From CAYQTO01 sp964420455 (GTDB lineage Bacteria > Sumerlaeota > Sumerlaeia > SLMS01), in assembly GCA_964420455.1 (NCBI GenBank), contig CAYQTO010000042.1, forward strand, positions 1-22,437: DNA of 22,437 nucleotides. The letters are read 5' to 3'. The position numbers were made by a program, and so were the translations under genes. This document shows, one piece after another, positions 14,690-22,437 of the stretch (the first letter of the stretch is position 1; each line of letters opens with the position of its first letter). A model generated the notes under the pieces. It did not search any database. It was not told the origin of the DNA and worked only from the letters and a program-made list of their open reading frames with translations.

Positions 14690-17101
14690 CGGCACGGGCG
14701 CGTCCTGCTCCTTCGGCGCCTGCTTCCTCTGCTCGCCGGAGCTCTCCCGCGGCGGGTCGGCGGTGGCATCCCCGGCCTTCTCGCCCTCCCGCGGTTCCTT
14801 CTTCTCGCCCTCCTTCCTTGCCTTGCCCTTCTCCTCCTTCCGTGCGGCGGCGGGTGACTTCGGGTAGTCGATCCGCGTGTGGAACCGCGACTTCAATTCG
14901 CGCACAAACACCGACCGGATCAGGTCGAGATCCCGCAGCGTCAGGTTGCACTCGTTGAACTGCCCGTCCTCGAACTTTTCCGTCACCGTCTGGCGGACGA
15001 GTTGCTGGATGTCGCTCTCGCGGACGGTCCGGGCGCTGAGGCGCGCCGTCGCCGTCGCCTCCACGCTGTCCGCCAGCATCACGATCGCCGCCTCGATCGT
15101 CTGGGGCTTGACCCCCGGATACCGGTAATCCGACTCCCGCACCGGCTCCTTGAACGCGCCCCGCGACTCCGCCTCCGTCGCCTTCCTGTAGAAGTATTGG
15201 ATCAGCGTCGTCCCATGGTGCTGCACGATGAAGTCGATGATGCGCTCGGGGAGCCGTGCCGCCCGGGCCATCTCCACCCCTTCCTTCACGTGGTTCATGA
15301 TCACCCGCGCGGACATGATCGGCTGGAGCGAATCGTGCCGCATCTTGTCCTCGTGCGTGATCTGGTTCTCGGTGAAATACTGGGGCTTCTTCATCTTGCC
15401 GATGTCGTGAAAGTAACACCCGGCGCGGACGAGGAGGTAATTGACGCCGATCTCGCTGGCGGCCGCCTCGGCGAGCTTCGCCACGTTCAACGTGTGCTGC
15501 CAGGATCCGGGCGCCTTCTCCTCCAATTGTCGGAGCAGGGGATGCTCCAGCCCCGTCAGCTCGAGCAACTGCATGTCCGTCAGGATGCCCAATCGCTCGA
15601 TCGCCGGCAGGATCGCCAGCACCAGGAAGCTCCCAATGCCGGCGAACAACCCCAGCGCCGCGTCCCCCACGGGCAGTCGTGAGGGATCCGCGATATAGCT
15701 CGTGATCATGATGACGAGCGCGTTCACCAGCCCGATCAGGAAGCTCGCCGCAAACACCTCCCACCGCTTGCGAATTGTATAGACAGCAGCCACCGCCGTA
15801 TAGCCGCCGAACAACCCCACGATCACGTACTCGTAGCTAAGGTCCACCTGGAGCCCGAACAGCAGGCACCCCCAGGTGACCAGCAGCAGTGCCATCCGGA
15901 CGTCCAGCAGCAGAACCGCCAGCATGCCGATGGCACCCGCGGGAAAGAGGTAGCCAACGCGTTCCACGTCCCCCCCCGCCACCCACAGGAACGTGCCCTG
16001 GAGGCCAAGGCCCAGCAGGATGGGCAGACTGATCAGCGACAGATTGTTGATGTTGAACTCGAAGTCGCGGCGAAACTTGCGAACGTAGAATGCCAGGATG
16101 AAGAACACGATGAGAACGTAGGCGGCGTGGCCGAGGAGGCGGAGGTTGGCCTGGCGGACAAGGGCGCCCCGGTGGGCCTCGAGGAGGGAGAGCTCGTCGC
16201 GGTCGAACCCATCGGCGAGGTCCTCCTCGCCGAGCAACACGTCGCCCGCCTCATAGGAGTCGGCGATGTCGCGCTGCGGGTAGGCCTCGAAGGCCTGCCG
16301 GGTGGCCTCCTCGTTGGGCCGCAGGTTCGGCTGGACGATGGCCGCCAGGAACTTCTGGATGAAGGCGAGGACCTCCTCCCGGCGCGGATCGTCCTCGAAT
16401 GCCTGATTCAGCGGCCTGGCGATCCGCGCCCAGGCCACCCAGTCTGTCGGCAGCGGCAACGGACGCTCGAACGCGTCGGAGAGCGCCACCGGTGTCCCGT
16501 CCTCGTGTACCACGGAGACAACGTTGTCCTGCAGGTAGCCGAGATAGGTCGTCAGGTTGCGCACGACCACGTGCTCGTTGTAAGCCGTCTCCAGAACCTG
16601 GCGGACGCTTTGGAGGAACCGGGGGTCCCTCAGCGTCTGCACGTGTTCCTCCACATTCGCCGGGGTGATGAAGGTCAGCCGCGGGTCTGTGCGCCTCAGG
16701 TTCGAGACGATGAGGTCCGGGTCGTCGCTACCGGGCGCGTATTCGGACGCGACGGAGACAACCTGGTCGAGGGTCCGGAGCGCCTCGGCTCCCGCCCGGG
16801 GGTAGTGGGTATAGACACGTGTATGGCGCAGCTGGCGCTCGGACTCGAAGGCGCGGAGGGCGGCGGAACTCGTGTGGTCAAAGGGGGTTTCCGCAATGAC
16901 GGGAAGGGCATCCGGCCCCGGGGCCTCCTCGACCCAAATGGGCAACCGCAGATAGAACGGAGACGTCAGTCCCACCACCAGCAGGTACACCAGCGCCAGG
17001 ACAAGCCAGCGCCAGATCCCCTGGTGCCACGGGTCCCGTGGCTTCTCCTTGCGCGCCGCGCGCGCCAACTCGGACGAAAGTGATGTCACGCCACTGGCCA
17101 T
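14666..17101 (-). CDS. PgpH/YqfF-like 7TM-HD phosphohydrolase (probable cyclic-di-AMP phosphodiesterase)
   Basis: The 811-aa membrane protein has the 7TMR-HD layout: TM1 (about 31-50), an extracytoplasmic 7TMR-HDED domain (about 55-320), a cluster of membrane segments (about 322-505) and a cytoplasmic HD domain (about 530-720). HD landmarks are SWQHTLNVAKLAE (533-545, H536), YFHDIGKMKKP (563-573, H565/D566), MNHVKEG (602-608), IVQHHGT (625-631) and LADSVEA (676-682). Relatives such as PgpH hydrolyse cyclic-di-AMP to pApA. The last 60 residues are a Lys/Glu/Pro-rich low-complexity tail of unknown use. It lies 77 bases after phoH on the same strand, a common pairing. Start ATG 17101 has only a weak GGTAGG site. 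The 3' end overlaps the convergent HisN-like gene. Confidence 0.92.
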   Translation of the reverse strand: MASGVTSLSSELARAARKEKPRDPWHQGIWRWLVLALVYLLVVGLTSPFYLRLPIWVEEAPGPDALPVIAETPFDHTSSAALRAFESERQLRHTRVYTHYPRAGAEALRTLDQVVSVASEYAPGSDDPDLIVSNLRRTDPRLTFITPANVEEHVQTLRDPRFLQSVRQVLETAYNEHVVVRNLTTYLGYLQDNVVSVVHEDGTPVALSDAFERPLPLPTDWVAWARIARPLNQAFEDDPRREEVLAFIQKFLAAIVQPNLRPNEEATRQAFEAYPQRDIADSYEAGDVLLGEEDLADGFDRDELSLLEAHRGALVRQANLRLLGHAAYVLIVFFILAFYVRKFRRDFEFNINNLSLISLPILLGLGLQGTFLWVAGGDVERVGYLFPAGAIGMLAVLLLDVRMALLLVTWGCLLFGLQVDLSYEYVIVGLFGGYTAVAAVYTIRKRWEVFAASFLIGLVNALVIMITSYIADPSRLPVGDAALGLFAGIGSFLVLAILPAIERLGILTDMQLLELTGLEHPLLRQLEEKAPGSWQHTLNVAKLAEAAASEIGVNYLLVRAGCYFHDIGKMKKPQYFTENQITHEDKMRHDSLQPIMSARVIMNHVKEGVEMARAARLPERIIDFIVQHHGTTLIQYFYRKATEAESRGAFKEPVRESDYRYPGVKPQTIEAAIVMLADSVEATATARLSARTVRESDIQQLVRQTVTEKFEDGQFNECNLTLRDLDLIRSVFVRELKSRFHTRIDYPKSPAAARKEEKGKARKEGEKKEPREGEKAGDATADPPRESSGEQRKQAPKEQDAPVPSPSGENR

Positions 17102-17178
17102 GGTTTGCGCCTACCGTTGGCCGCGGACCATGGGGCAAGGGCCCAACGCTGGAAAGGCAAAAGGCGCCCCCGCCGCGC

Positions 17179-18216
17179 TCACGCTCCGGCCGCGGTCGCC
17201 GCCTCGTACGCACGCACGATCTTCATCACCAGCTCGTGGCGCACCACGTCCTGCTCGGTAAAGGTAACGAATCCAATCCCCTCGATGTCCTTCAGGACCT
17301 TTTGGACGTGGATCAACCCGGAGAGGCCGGCGTTGGGCAGGTCGATCTGGGTGATGTCGCCCGTGATCACCGCCTTCGATTCGAATCCCAGCCGCGTGAG
17401 GAACATCTTCATCTGCTCGGGCGTGGTGTTCTGCCCTTCGTCCAGGATCACGAACGCGTTGTTGAGGGTTCGCCCGCGCATGAACGCCAGCGGGGCGATC
17501 TCGATCACGCCCGTCTCCAGATGGCTGCGGATCTTCTCCGCCTCCATCATTTCATAGAGCGCATCATAGAGTGGACGGACGTAGGGGTCGAGCTTGTCGC
17601 GCAGGTCGCCGGGCAGGAACCCGAGCTTTTCTCCCGCCTCCACCGCCGGCCGGCAAAGGATGATCCGGCTCACCTTGCCCGCGATCAGGCTGCTCACCGC
17701 CATCGCCACCGCCAGGTACGTCTTGCCGGTGCCCGCCGGCCCGATCCCGAACACGATGTCGTGGTTCCGGATCGTGTCGATGTACTCCTTCTGGCCCGGT
17801 GTGATGGGGGAAAGGCGCCGGCGCTTGAGCGGCACCGGGATCCCGTCCAGGAAGATCTCCGAAAGCGGCTTGTCGTGCGCATCCGCATCCACGTCCGAAC
17901 CGCCCCCCGTCTTCAGCCGCTGCGACGCGTGACGCACCATCCGGCGGAACACCTGGGCCGACCGCCCCCCGCCCTGGCGCTGAACCTCCAGGATCTCGCG
18001 GATTCCCTCCTCCGCCTTCTGCACCCGGTCGCCATCGCCCCGTACTTTCAGCATGTTCCCCCGAAGGACCAGTTGGATGCCGAACTGGGCCTCGAGTTCA
18101 TGCAGCTTGGCGTCCTGATCGGCGGAAAGTTCCTGGGCGGCCCGGGAATCGAGCGTCACGATGCGTTCGGTGAAGGTGCTCAAAGGTGGCAGTTGTCCGC
18201 GGAGGGGAATCGGCAT
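17179..18216 (-). CDS. PhoH-like protein (PhoH/YbeZ ATPase)
   Basis: This 345-aa P-loop ATPase of the PhoH family is linked in known bacteria to RNA processing and ribosome maturation with YbeY. The N-terminal region (about 16-100) holds a KH-like part with LRGNMLKVRGD (51-61). The helicase-like ATPase has Walker A GIGPAGTGKT (157-166), RPAVEAGEKLGFLPGD (189-204), Walker B FVILDEGQNTT (255-265) and VITGDITQIDLP (283-294). The ATG at 18216 is chosen because GGGAG lies 4 bases upstream; the same frame stays open far upstream only as an antisense shadow of the mannosidase gene. The HD-domain gene follows. The usual ybeY neighbour is not directly downstream here. Confidence 0.95.
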   Translation of the reverse strand: MPIPLRGQLPPLSTFTERIVTLDSRAAQELSADQDAKLHELEAQFGIQLVLRGNMLKVRGDGDRVQKAEEGIREILEVQRQGGGRSAQVFRRMVRHASQRLKTGGGSDVDADAHDKPLSEIFLDGIPVPLKRRRLSPITPGQKEYIDTIRNHDIVFGIGPAGTGKTYLAVAMAVSSLIAGKVSRIILCRPAVEAGEKLGFLPGDLRDKLDPYVRPLYDALYEMMEAEKIRSHLETGVIEIAPLAFMRGRTLNNAFVILDEGQNTTPEQMKMFLTRLGFESKAVITGDITQIDLPNAGLSGLIHVQKVLKDIEGIGFVTFTEQDVVRHELVMKIVRAYEAATAAGA

Positions 18217-18284
18217 GGAGCTCCCAAAAAAGGACGCCACACAAGCCGTGGATGGGTGACCCTCAGGACCGTTTGCCCCCTCCG

Positions 18285-18325
18285 TGGAATTGTCAACGGC
18301 AAGCGCCGCCGCCTTCGAAATTCCA
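18285..18325. promoter_or_regulatory. Inverted repeat in the phoH / mannosidase divergent intergenic region
   Basis: TGGAATT (18285-18291) and AATTCCA (18319-18325) form a perfect 7-base inverted repeat with a 27-base spacer, inside the 198-base gap between two divergent starts. An AT-containing palindrome is notable in this GC-rich DNA and could be an operator, but there is no second copy in view and no clear -10/-35 pair. Confidence 0.25.
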
Positions 18326-18414
18326 TGATTGCGCCCGACTCCCTTCGGCCCATGTATCCTTGTTCCCAACGTCCCCGCCCACGCGGTATTTCGCCCCCTC
18401 CCAGGATCGCCCCC

Positions 18415-21210
18415 ATGCTCCGCCCCGATGCCTCCCACATCCGCGACATCCACGTCGTCTCCAACACCCACTGGGACCGCGAGTTTCGCCGCACCTTCGA
18501 GAAAACGCGCCGCCGACTCCTTACCATGATGGACGTCACCCTCGACGCCCTCCTCGCCGATCCCGACTTCCCCTCGTTCACCATGGACGGCCACTGCATC
18601 ATGATCGACGACTATCTCGAGATGCGGCCCGAACGCGCCGACCAGGTTCACCGCCTCATCCGCGAGGGGCGCCTCCTCATCGGCCCCTGGTACACCCTCC
18701 CGGAAACCATGAGCATCGGCCACGAGGCCCTCGCCCGCAACTTCCTCTGGGGCCGCCGCCGCATGGAGGCCCACGGCCAGGCTCCCCTCACCGTCGCCTA
18801 TACGCCCGCCTCCTGGGGCCAGACCGGTCAACTCCCCCAAATCCTTTCCAACTTCGGCCTCCGACGCGTCATGTTCTACCGCGGCATCTCCCACCACGAA
18901 TGCCCCGCCGAATTCCTCTGGGAATCGCCCGATGGCACCCGCCTTTTCGCGAGCCGCTTTGCCCTCTACGCCCGCTACAACTGGTACTATCAGGTCCACC
19001 GTCCGGCCACCCGCGGTCGCGTCTTTTCCAAGGACTACACCTGGGGCGAGTTCGACGACGCACCTCTTCGCTTCGCCGACGGCCTCGCCGGCGAGGACCT
19101 CGCCTTCGACCTCAAGGACCCGGAAACTCCCTACAACCCGGGGGCCCTCCCACAGGCCGTCCGCGACATGGTCCAGCGCGAGGGGCCCCACTTCACCACC
19201 CCCGTCTTCCTCGCCATGCACGGCCACGACATCTCCGTCGCCTACCCCATGGAGGGACGCATGGTCCGCGACGCCGCCGCCGCCCTCGAGGGTGTCTATA
19301 CGATCCGCCACACCGACCTCGAGCACTACTGGGACACCCTCGAGCAGCATCTCGACCCCGACACCATGACGGTCCTCCGCGGCGAACGCCGCCAGCACCT
19401 CCGCGAGGGCATGTGGACCTACCTCTTCCCCGCCTCCATCAGCGCCCGCGTCCCCCTCAAGGTCCTCGACGACGCCGCCACCCGCGCCCTCGTCTATACG
19501 GCGGAACCCCTCGCCGCCCTCGCCTCCGCCTGCGCCGCAGAGCCCTACCCACGCCGCTACGTCGATCGCGGCTGGGCCTTCCTCCTCGAAAACCACACCC
19601 ACGACGCCAACGGCGGCTGTGCCCCCGACGCCGTCTGCCGGGACATCGAGTACCGCTATTGCAAGGCCCTCGACGTTGCCGACATCGTCACCGAGGACGC
19701 CATGGCGGCCGTCGCCCGCCGTCTCTCGCCGGAGGGCCAGCCGTCGGACGTCGTCCAGCTCGTCGCCTACAATCCCCTCCCCGTCGAGCGCGACGTCGTT
19801 ACCCTCGTCGATGTCGAAATGCCCCGCGGCGACCAACCGGTCCACGCCGTCGCCCTCCACGCCCCCGCCGACCCCAATCCCCCCCGTCAGCCCGTCGACG
19901 ACGAGAAGTCCTCCGCCTTCGTCGACAACATCTGGGATGTCCCGACCATCCTCGATTCCGCCCGCGTCCGCTTCCACGCCCACCTCCGCGCCCTCCCGCC
20001 CCTCGGCTACCGCGTCTATACGCTGCGGCCCGAGGCGGACCCCCTCCGCAACCCCGCCACACTCGTCACCGGCCCCGACACCATGCAGAACAACCACGTC
20101 CGCGTGACCGTGAACGGCAATGGCACCGTCACCATCTTCGACCTCGCCAGCGGCATGATCTACGAGGACTTGAACTACCTCCGCGACCAGGGCGAGGCCG
20201 GCAACGCCTGGCGCCATGTCGCGCCGCTCCGCGACCGCGTCTATACATCCCTTGGCGTCTCCGCCTCCGTCTCCGTCGTCGAGAGCGGCCCCCTCGTCTC
20301 CCGCATCATGGCCGAATACACGTTTCCCGTGCCCGGGGACTACGCCGACGGCCAGTCCCGCAGCACCCGCCTCATCGACCTCCCGGTTTGCGTTGTCTAT
20401 ACGCTCCGCGCCCATTCCCCCCTCGTCGAGGTCCGCCTCCACCTCGAAAACACCGCCCTCGACCACTGGCTCCGCGCCTGCTTCCCCACCGGGCTCCAGA
20501 CCGACGTCTCCGTGGCCGACAGCCACTTCGACGCGGTCGAGCGCGACATCCCGCCCCCCGACTCCACCGGCTGGGTCGAAAAATTCGAAGGCACCCACCC
20601 CCTCCGCAGCTTCGTCACCCTCAACGACGGCCACCAGGGACTCGCCGTCTATACAAAGGGCCTCTTCGAGTACGAGGCCCTCCCGGACGCCCCGCGGACC
20701 CTCGCCCTGTCGCTCCTTCGCGCCTGTCGCATCAAGCTCGCCGTCAGCGAGGAAAAGCAGACCGAGCTCCCCGACCGCGGCGTCCAGTGCCCCGGGCCCC
20801 ACTCCTTCTCCTACGCCATCCACCCCTACCAGGGTGGCTGGCACGAGGCCGGCATTCCCACCGCCGCAGCCGACTGGGCCAATCCTCTCCGCCTCGCCCA
20901 GGCCGGACGTGGCAAGGGCACCCTTCCCCACGAGGCCTCCCTCCTCGCCCTCCACAACCGCGACGTCCACATCGCCGCCGTCAAGCAGGCGGAAGACGGC
21001 GACGGCCTCGTTGTCCGTCTCTTCAACCCAACCGCCCACGAGCAGCACGCACCCCTTCAGATTGGTGTTCCCGTCGACGCCGTCGAACACGTCCGCATGG
21101 ACGAGTCGCCCCTCGGCAAGCTCGACCTCGACGGCAGCACCCTCCCCCTCGCAATCCCCCCCCACAAGATCGTCACCCTTCGCCTTCGCACCAAAGGAAC
21201 CAACGCATGA
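18415..21210 (+). CDS. GH38 alpha-mannosidase-family protein 1
   Basis: The 931-aa protein has the GH38 layout: a catalytic N-domain (about 10-290), a three-helix middle region (about 300-440) and C-terminal beta domains. The metal motif HWDREF (19-24) and the later NHTHDANGG (393-401, H396/D397) are kept, and HGHD (269-272) stands where the acid/base Asp is expected. The family's nucleophile, normally Asp in a PDxFG-type motif, aligns by eye with A132 in TPASWGQTGQLPQIL, and the usual TDE/PDE is PET (95-97). It may be an inactive or re-purposed homologue. No signal peptide is seen. ATG 18415 is chosen as the nearest start before the HWD strand; ATG 18325 and 18352 are alternatives. It carries six GTCTATAC octamers. 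Its stop overlaps the next start (ATGA). Confidence 0.9.
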   Translation: MLRPDASHIRDIHVVSNTHWDREFRRTFEKTRRRLLTMMDVTLDALLADPDFPSFTMDGHCIMIDDYLEMRPERADQVHRLIREGRLLIGPWYTLPETMSIGHEALARNFLWGRRRMEAHGQAPLTVAYTPASWGQTGQLPQILSNFGLRRVMFYRGISHHECPAEFLWESPDGTRLFASRFALYARYNWYYQVHRPATRGRVFSKDYTWGEFDDAPLRFADGLAGEDLAFDLKDPETPYNPGALPQAVRDMVQREGPHFTTPVFLAMHGHDISVAYPMEGRMVRDAAAALEGVYTIRHTDLEHYWDTLEQHLDPDTMTVLRGERRQHLREGMWTYLFPASISARVPLKVLDDAATRALVYTAEPLAALASACAAEPYPRRYVDRGWAFLLENHTHDANGGCAPDAVCRDIEYRYCKALDVADIVTEDAMAAVARRLSPEGQPSDVVQLVAYNPLPVERDVVTLVDVEMPRGDQPVHAVALHAPADPNPPRQPVDDEKSSAFVDNIWDVPTILDSARVRFHAHLRALPPLGYRVYTLRPEADPLRNPATLVTGPDTMQNNHVRVTVNGNGTVTIFDLASGMIYEDLNYLRDQGEAGNAWRHVAPLRDRVYTSLGVSASVSVVESGPLVSRIMAEYTFPVPGDYADGQSRSTRLIDLPVCVVYTLRAHSPLVEVRLHLENTALDHWLRACFPTGLQTDVSVADSHFDAVERDIPPPDSTGWVEKFEGTHPLRSFVTLNDGHQGLAVYTKGLFEYEALPDAPRTLALSLLRACRIKLAVSEEKQTELPDRGVQCPGPHSFSYAIHPYQGGWHEAGIPTAAADWANPLRLAQAGRGKGTLPHEASLLALHNRDVHIAAVKQAEDGDGLVVRLFNPTAHEQHAPLQIGVPVDAVEHVRMDESPLGKLDLDGSTLPLAIPPHKIVTLRLRTKGTNA
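19294..20654 (+). repeat. Cluster of six GTCTATAC octamers (14 copies in the whole window)
   Basis: Copies in this cluster start at 19294, 19492, 20014, 20239, 20395 and 20647. Others start at 3241, 14150 and 14378 on the plus strand, and, as the complement GTATAGAC, at 944, 9382, 11878, 15777 and 16809. Each lies within a gene. The base before is always a pyrimidine, and the base after is a purine in 13 of 14. In most copies the codons are Val-Tyr-Thr. Confidence 0.85.
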
Positions 21211-22437
21211 CCCGCCCCCCCCATCAGTGCCACGTCATCTCGAACACCCACTGGGACCGCGAGTGGCGCTATCCCTTTCAGTCCTATCGCATGCAACTGG
21301 TCGAAATGATGGACGGTATCCTTGACCTCCTTGCCGGGCGTGCCGACTACCGCGCGTTCCTCCTCGATTCGCAGACGGTGATCCTCGAGGACTACTTCGA
21401 GATCCGGCCCGAGCGAGCTGAGGACGTTCGTCGCTTCGCCGCCGAGGACCGGCTCCAGATCGGCCCCTGGTACACCCTCCCGGACGAGTGGGGCTGCCCG
21501 GGTGAGGCCCTCGTCCGTAACCTCCTCGTCGGCCACGAGGTCGGCGAACCCTACGGCCCCATCTTCAAGGTTGGCTATACGCCCTTCTCCAACGGCCAGA
21601 TCTCCCAGATGCCCCAGCTCTACCGCGGCTTCGGCATCGACTCGATCTTCTTCTATCGCGGCATCGGCAAGCACGTCGCCCCCCCCGAGTTCCATTGGGA
21701 AGGCCCCAACGGATCGACCCTCCTCGCCTTCAAGTTCGGCGACTACGCCCGCTACAACTACTACTACCAGATGTATCGACCCGGCCTCCTTGGCCGCTTC
21801 CGCGACTTCCGGTCCTATCCCTGGCACCCCGAGGAAATCCCCTACCACGTCGCCACCAGCCAACAGCAGGACCGCCAATACGGCTACATGACCCTTCCCC
21901 TCGGACTCCACGAGGAAAACCTCGAACGCGCCATCGCCGACACACGCGACGTCACCGTCCCCGATACAGCCACACCCCACCTCCTGTACATGATGGGCCA
22001 CGACCATTCCTTCGCCGCGGCGGAGGAACTCGACCTCATCAAGGCCGCCAGTGACCACCCCGCCGCAAACGGCGACCGCATTTTCCACAGCGCCCTCAAC
22101 GACTACCTCGAGGCCTTCCGCGCCGCGAACCCCGACCTCCCCACCCTCCGCGGCGAAATGCGCCACGTAAACAAGATCGGCCTGTGGACCAACCTCATGG
22201 GCCACATCCTCTCCTGTCGCCTCTACCTCAAGCAGCGCAACGCCGACGTCTGCGCGCGCGTCCTCTACGGCTCCGAGCCTCTTGCCGCCGCCGCCTGGCT
22301 CGCCGGCATGGAGTACCCCGCGCCCTTCTTCGCCCAGGCCTGGAAGCGCCTCCTCGTCAACCACGCCCACGACGCCATCGGCGGCTGCAGCGTCGATCAG
22401 GTCCACGAGGAGATGCTCACCCGCTTCAACGATGTTC
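21207..22437 (+). CDS. GH38 alpha-mannosidase-family protein 2 (3' truncated by window)
   Basis: The start ATG (21207) overlaps the previous stop as ATGA, with AAGGA 9 bases upstream, so translation is probably coupled. The 410 visible residues cover the catalytic N-domain and much of the middle domain: HWDREW (15-20), DSQTVILEDYFEIRPE (54-69), GPWYTLPDEW (86-95), GHDH (264-267) and, near the end, NHAHDAIGGCSVD. These match copy 1 and the GH38 family. The nucleophile region reads TPFSNGQISQMPQL (125-138), with Phe127 where the Asp of PDxFG is expected. Unlike copy 1 it keeps PDE at 92-94. Copy 2 is a diverged paralogue, so a tandem duplication or a heteromeric pair is possible. Substrate, and whether it hydrolyses glycosides at all, are unknown. 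Confidence 0.9.
   Translation, partial: MTRPPHQCHVISNTHWDREWRYPFQSYRMQLVEMMDGILDLLAGRADYRAFLLDSQTVILEDYFEIRPERAEDVRRFAAEDRLQIGPWYTLPDEWGCPGEALVRNLLVGHEVGEPYGPIFKVGYTPFSNGQISQMPQLYRGFGIDSIFFYRGIGKHVAPPEFHWEGPNGSTLLAFKFGDYARYNYYYQMYRPGLLGRFRDFRSYPWHPEEIPYHVATSQQQDRQYGYMTLPLGLHEENLERAIADTRDVTVPDTATPHLLYMMGHDHSFAAAEELDLIKAASDHPAANGDRIFHSALNDYLEAFRAANPDLPTLRGEMRHVNKIGLWTNLMGHILSCRLYLKQRNADVCARVLYGSEPLAAAAWLAGMEYPAPFFAQAWKRLLVNHAHDAIGGCSVDQVHEEMLTRFNDV

Noticed and set aside
18290..18318. TTGTCA at 18290-18295 as a -35 box for the mannosidase genes
   Set aside because: No acceptable -10 box lies 16-18 bases downstream; the spacing gives CTTCGA.
17038..18414. N-terminal extension of GH38 protein 1 across phoH
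   Set aside because: The extension is antisense to phoH and Arg/His/Pro rich; GH38 homology starts just after 18415.
18217..21165. Upstream extension of the phoH frame by about 980 codons
   Set aside because: It is antisense to the GH38 gene; the phoH start at 18216 has a ribosome site and the family N-terminus.
21057..22406. Minus-strand frame of 449 codons opposite the second GH38 gene
   Set aside because: It shows shadow composition and no recognisable motif, while the plus strand has clear GH38 motifs.

Overview
The window is GC-rich bacterial DNA, roughly two-thirds G+C by eye, with strong C/G-ending codon bias. It is gene-dense and mostly chromosomal housekeeping. Two 10-N runs (9538-9547 and 10305-10314) mark it as scaffolded draft or metagenome sequence. 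Signal peptides, a Tat-type leader and bacterial families (ThiL, PdxA, PhoH, PgpH-type HD protein) indicate a bacterium. No gene here fixes the phylum, and I do not assign one. No tRNA, rRNA, CRISPR array or insertion sequence was seen, and no gene-free stretch exceeds about 200 bases.

Layout: 1-1032 (+) is the 3' part of a GAF/histidine-kinase gene. 1002-4365 (-) is a tightly packed operon: polysaccharide deacetylase, GT4 glycosyltransferase, thiL, and a standalone LarC C-terminal-domain protein. 4494-5639 (+) is a secreted DUF4384/PEGA protein, followed by a strong hairpin and then (-) an Hsp20 and a DnaC-like ATPase. 7223-7984 (-) is a Tat-exported Fe/Mn superoxide dismutase with its own terminator. 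8107-8730 (+) is a polytopic membrane protein. 8739-12768 (-) is an operon-like group without housekeeping relatives: a 93-aa protein, a complete phage-type terminase large subunit, a membrane-anchored protein, and a large gap-interrupted protein. 12864-14689 (+) is pdxA plus an inositol-monophosphatase/HisN-type phosphatase. 14666-18216 (-) is a phoH then pgpH-like operon. 18415-22437 (+) is a tandem, translationally coupled pair of GH38 alpha-mannosidase-family genes, the second cut by the window end.

Three things stand out. (1) The octamer GTCTATAC (or its complement) occurs 14 times on exact match. It lies almost always in genes, usually as Val-Tyr-Thr codons but also in other frames through rare ATA and AGA codons, with a constrained flank (Y before, R after). 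This looks like a genome-wide DNA-level signal of HIP1 or DNA-uptake-sequence type. (2) Both GH38 homologues keep the HWD and HD metal motifs but appear to lack the Asp that is nucleophile and zinc ligand in this family. (3) A complete terminase ATPase/nuclease sits in a non-prophage setting with unknown partners.
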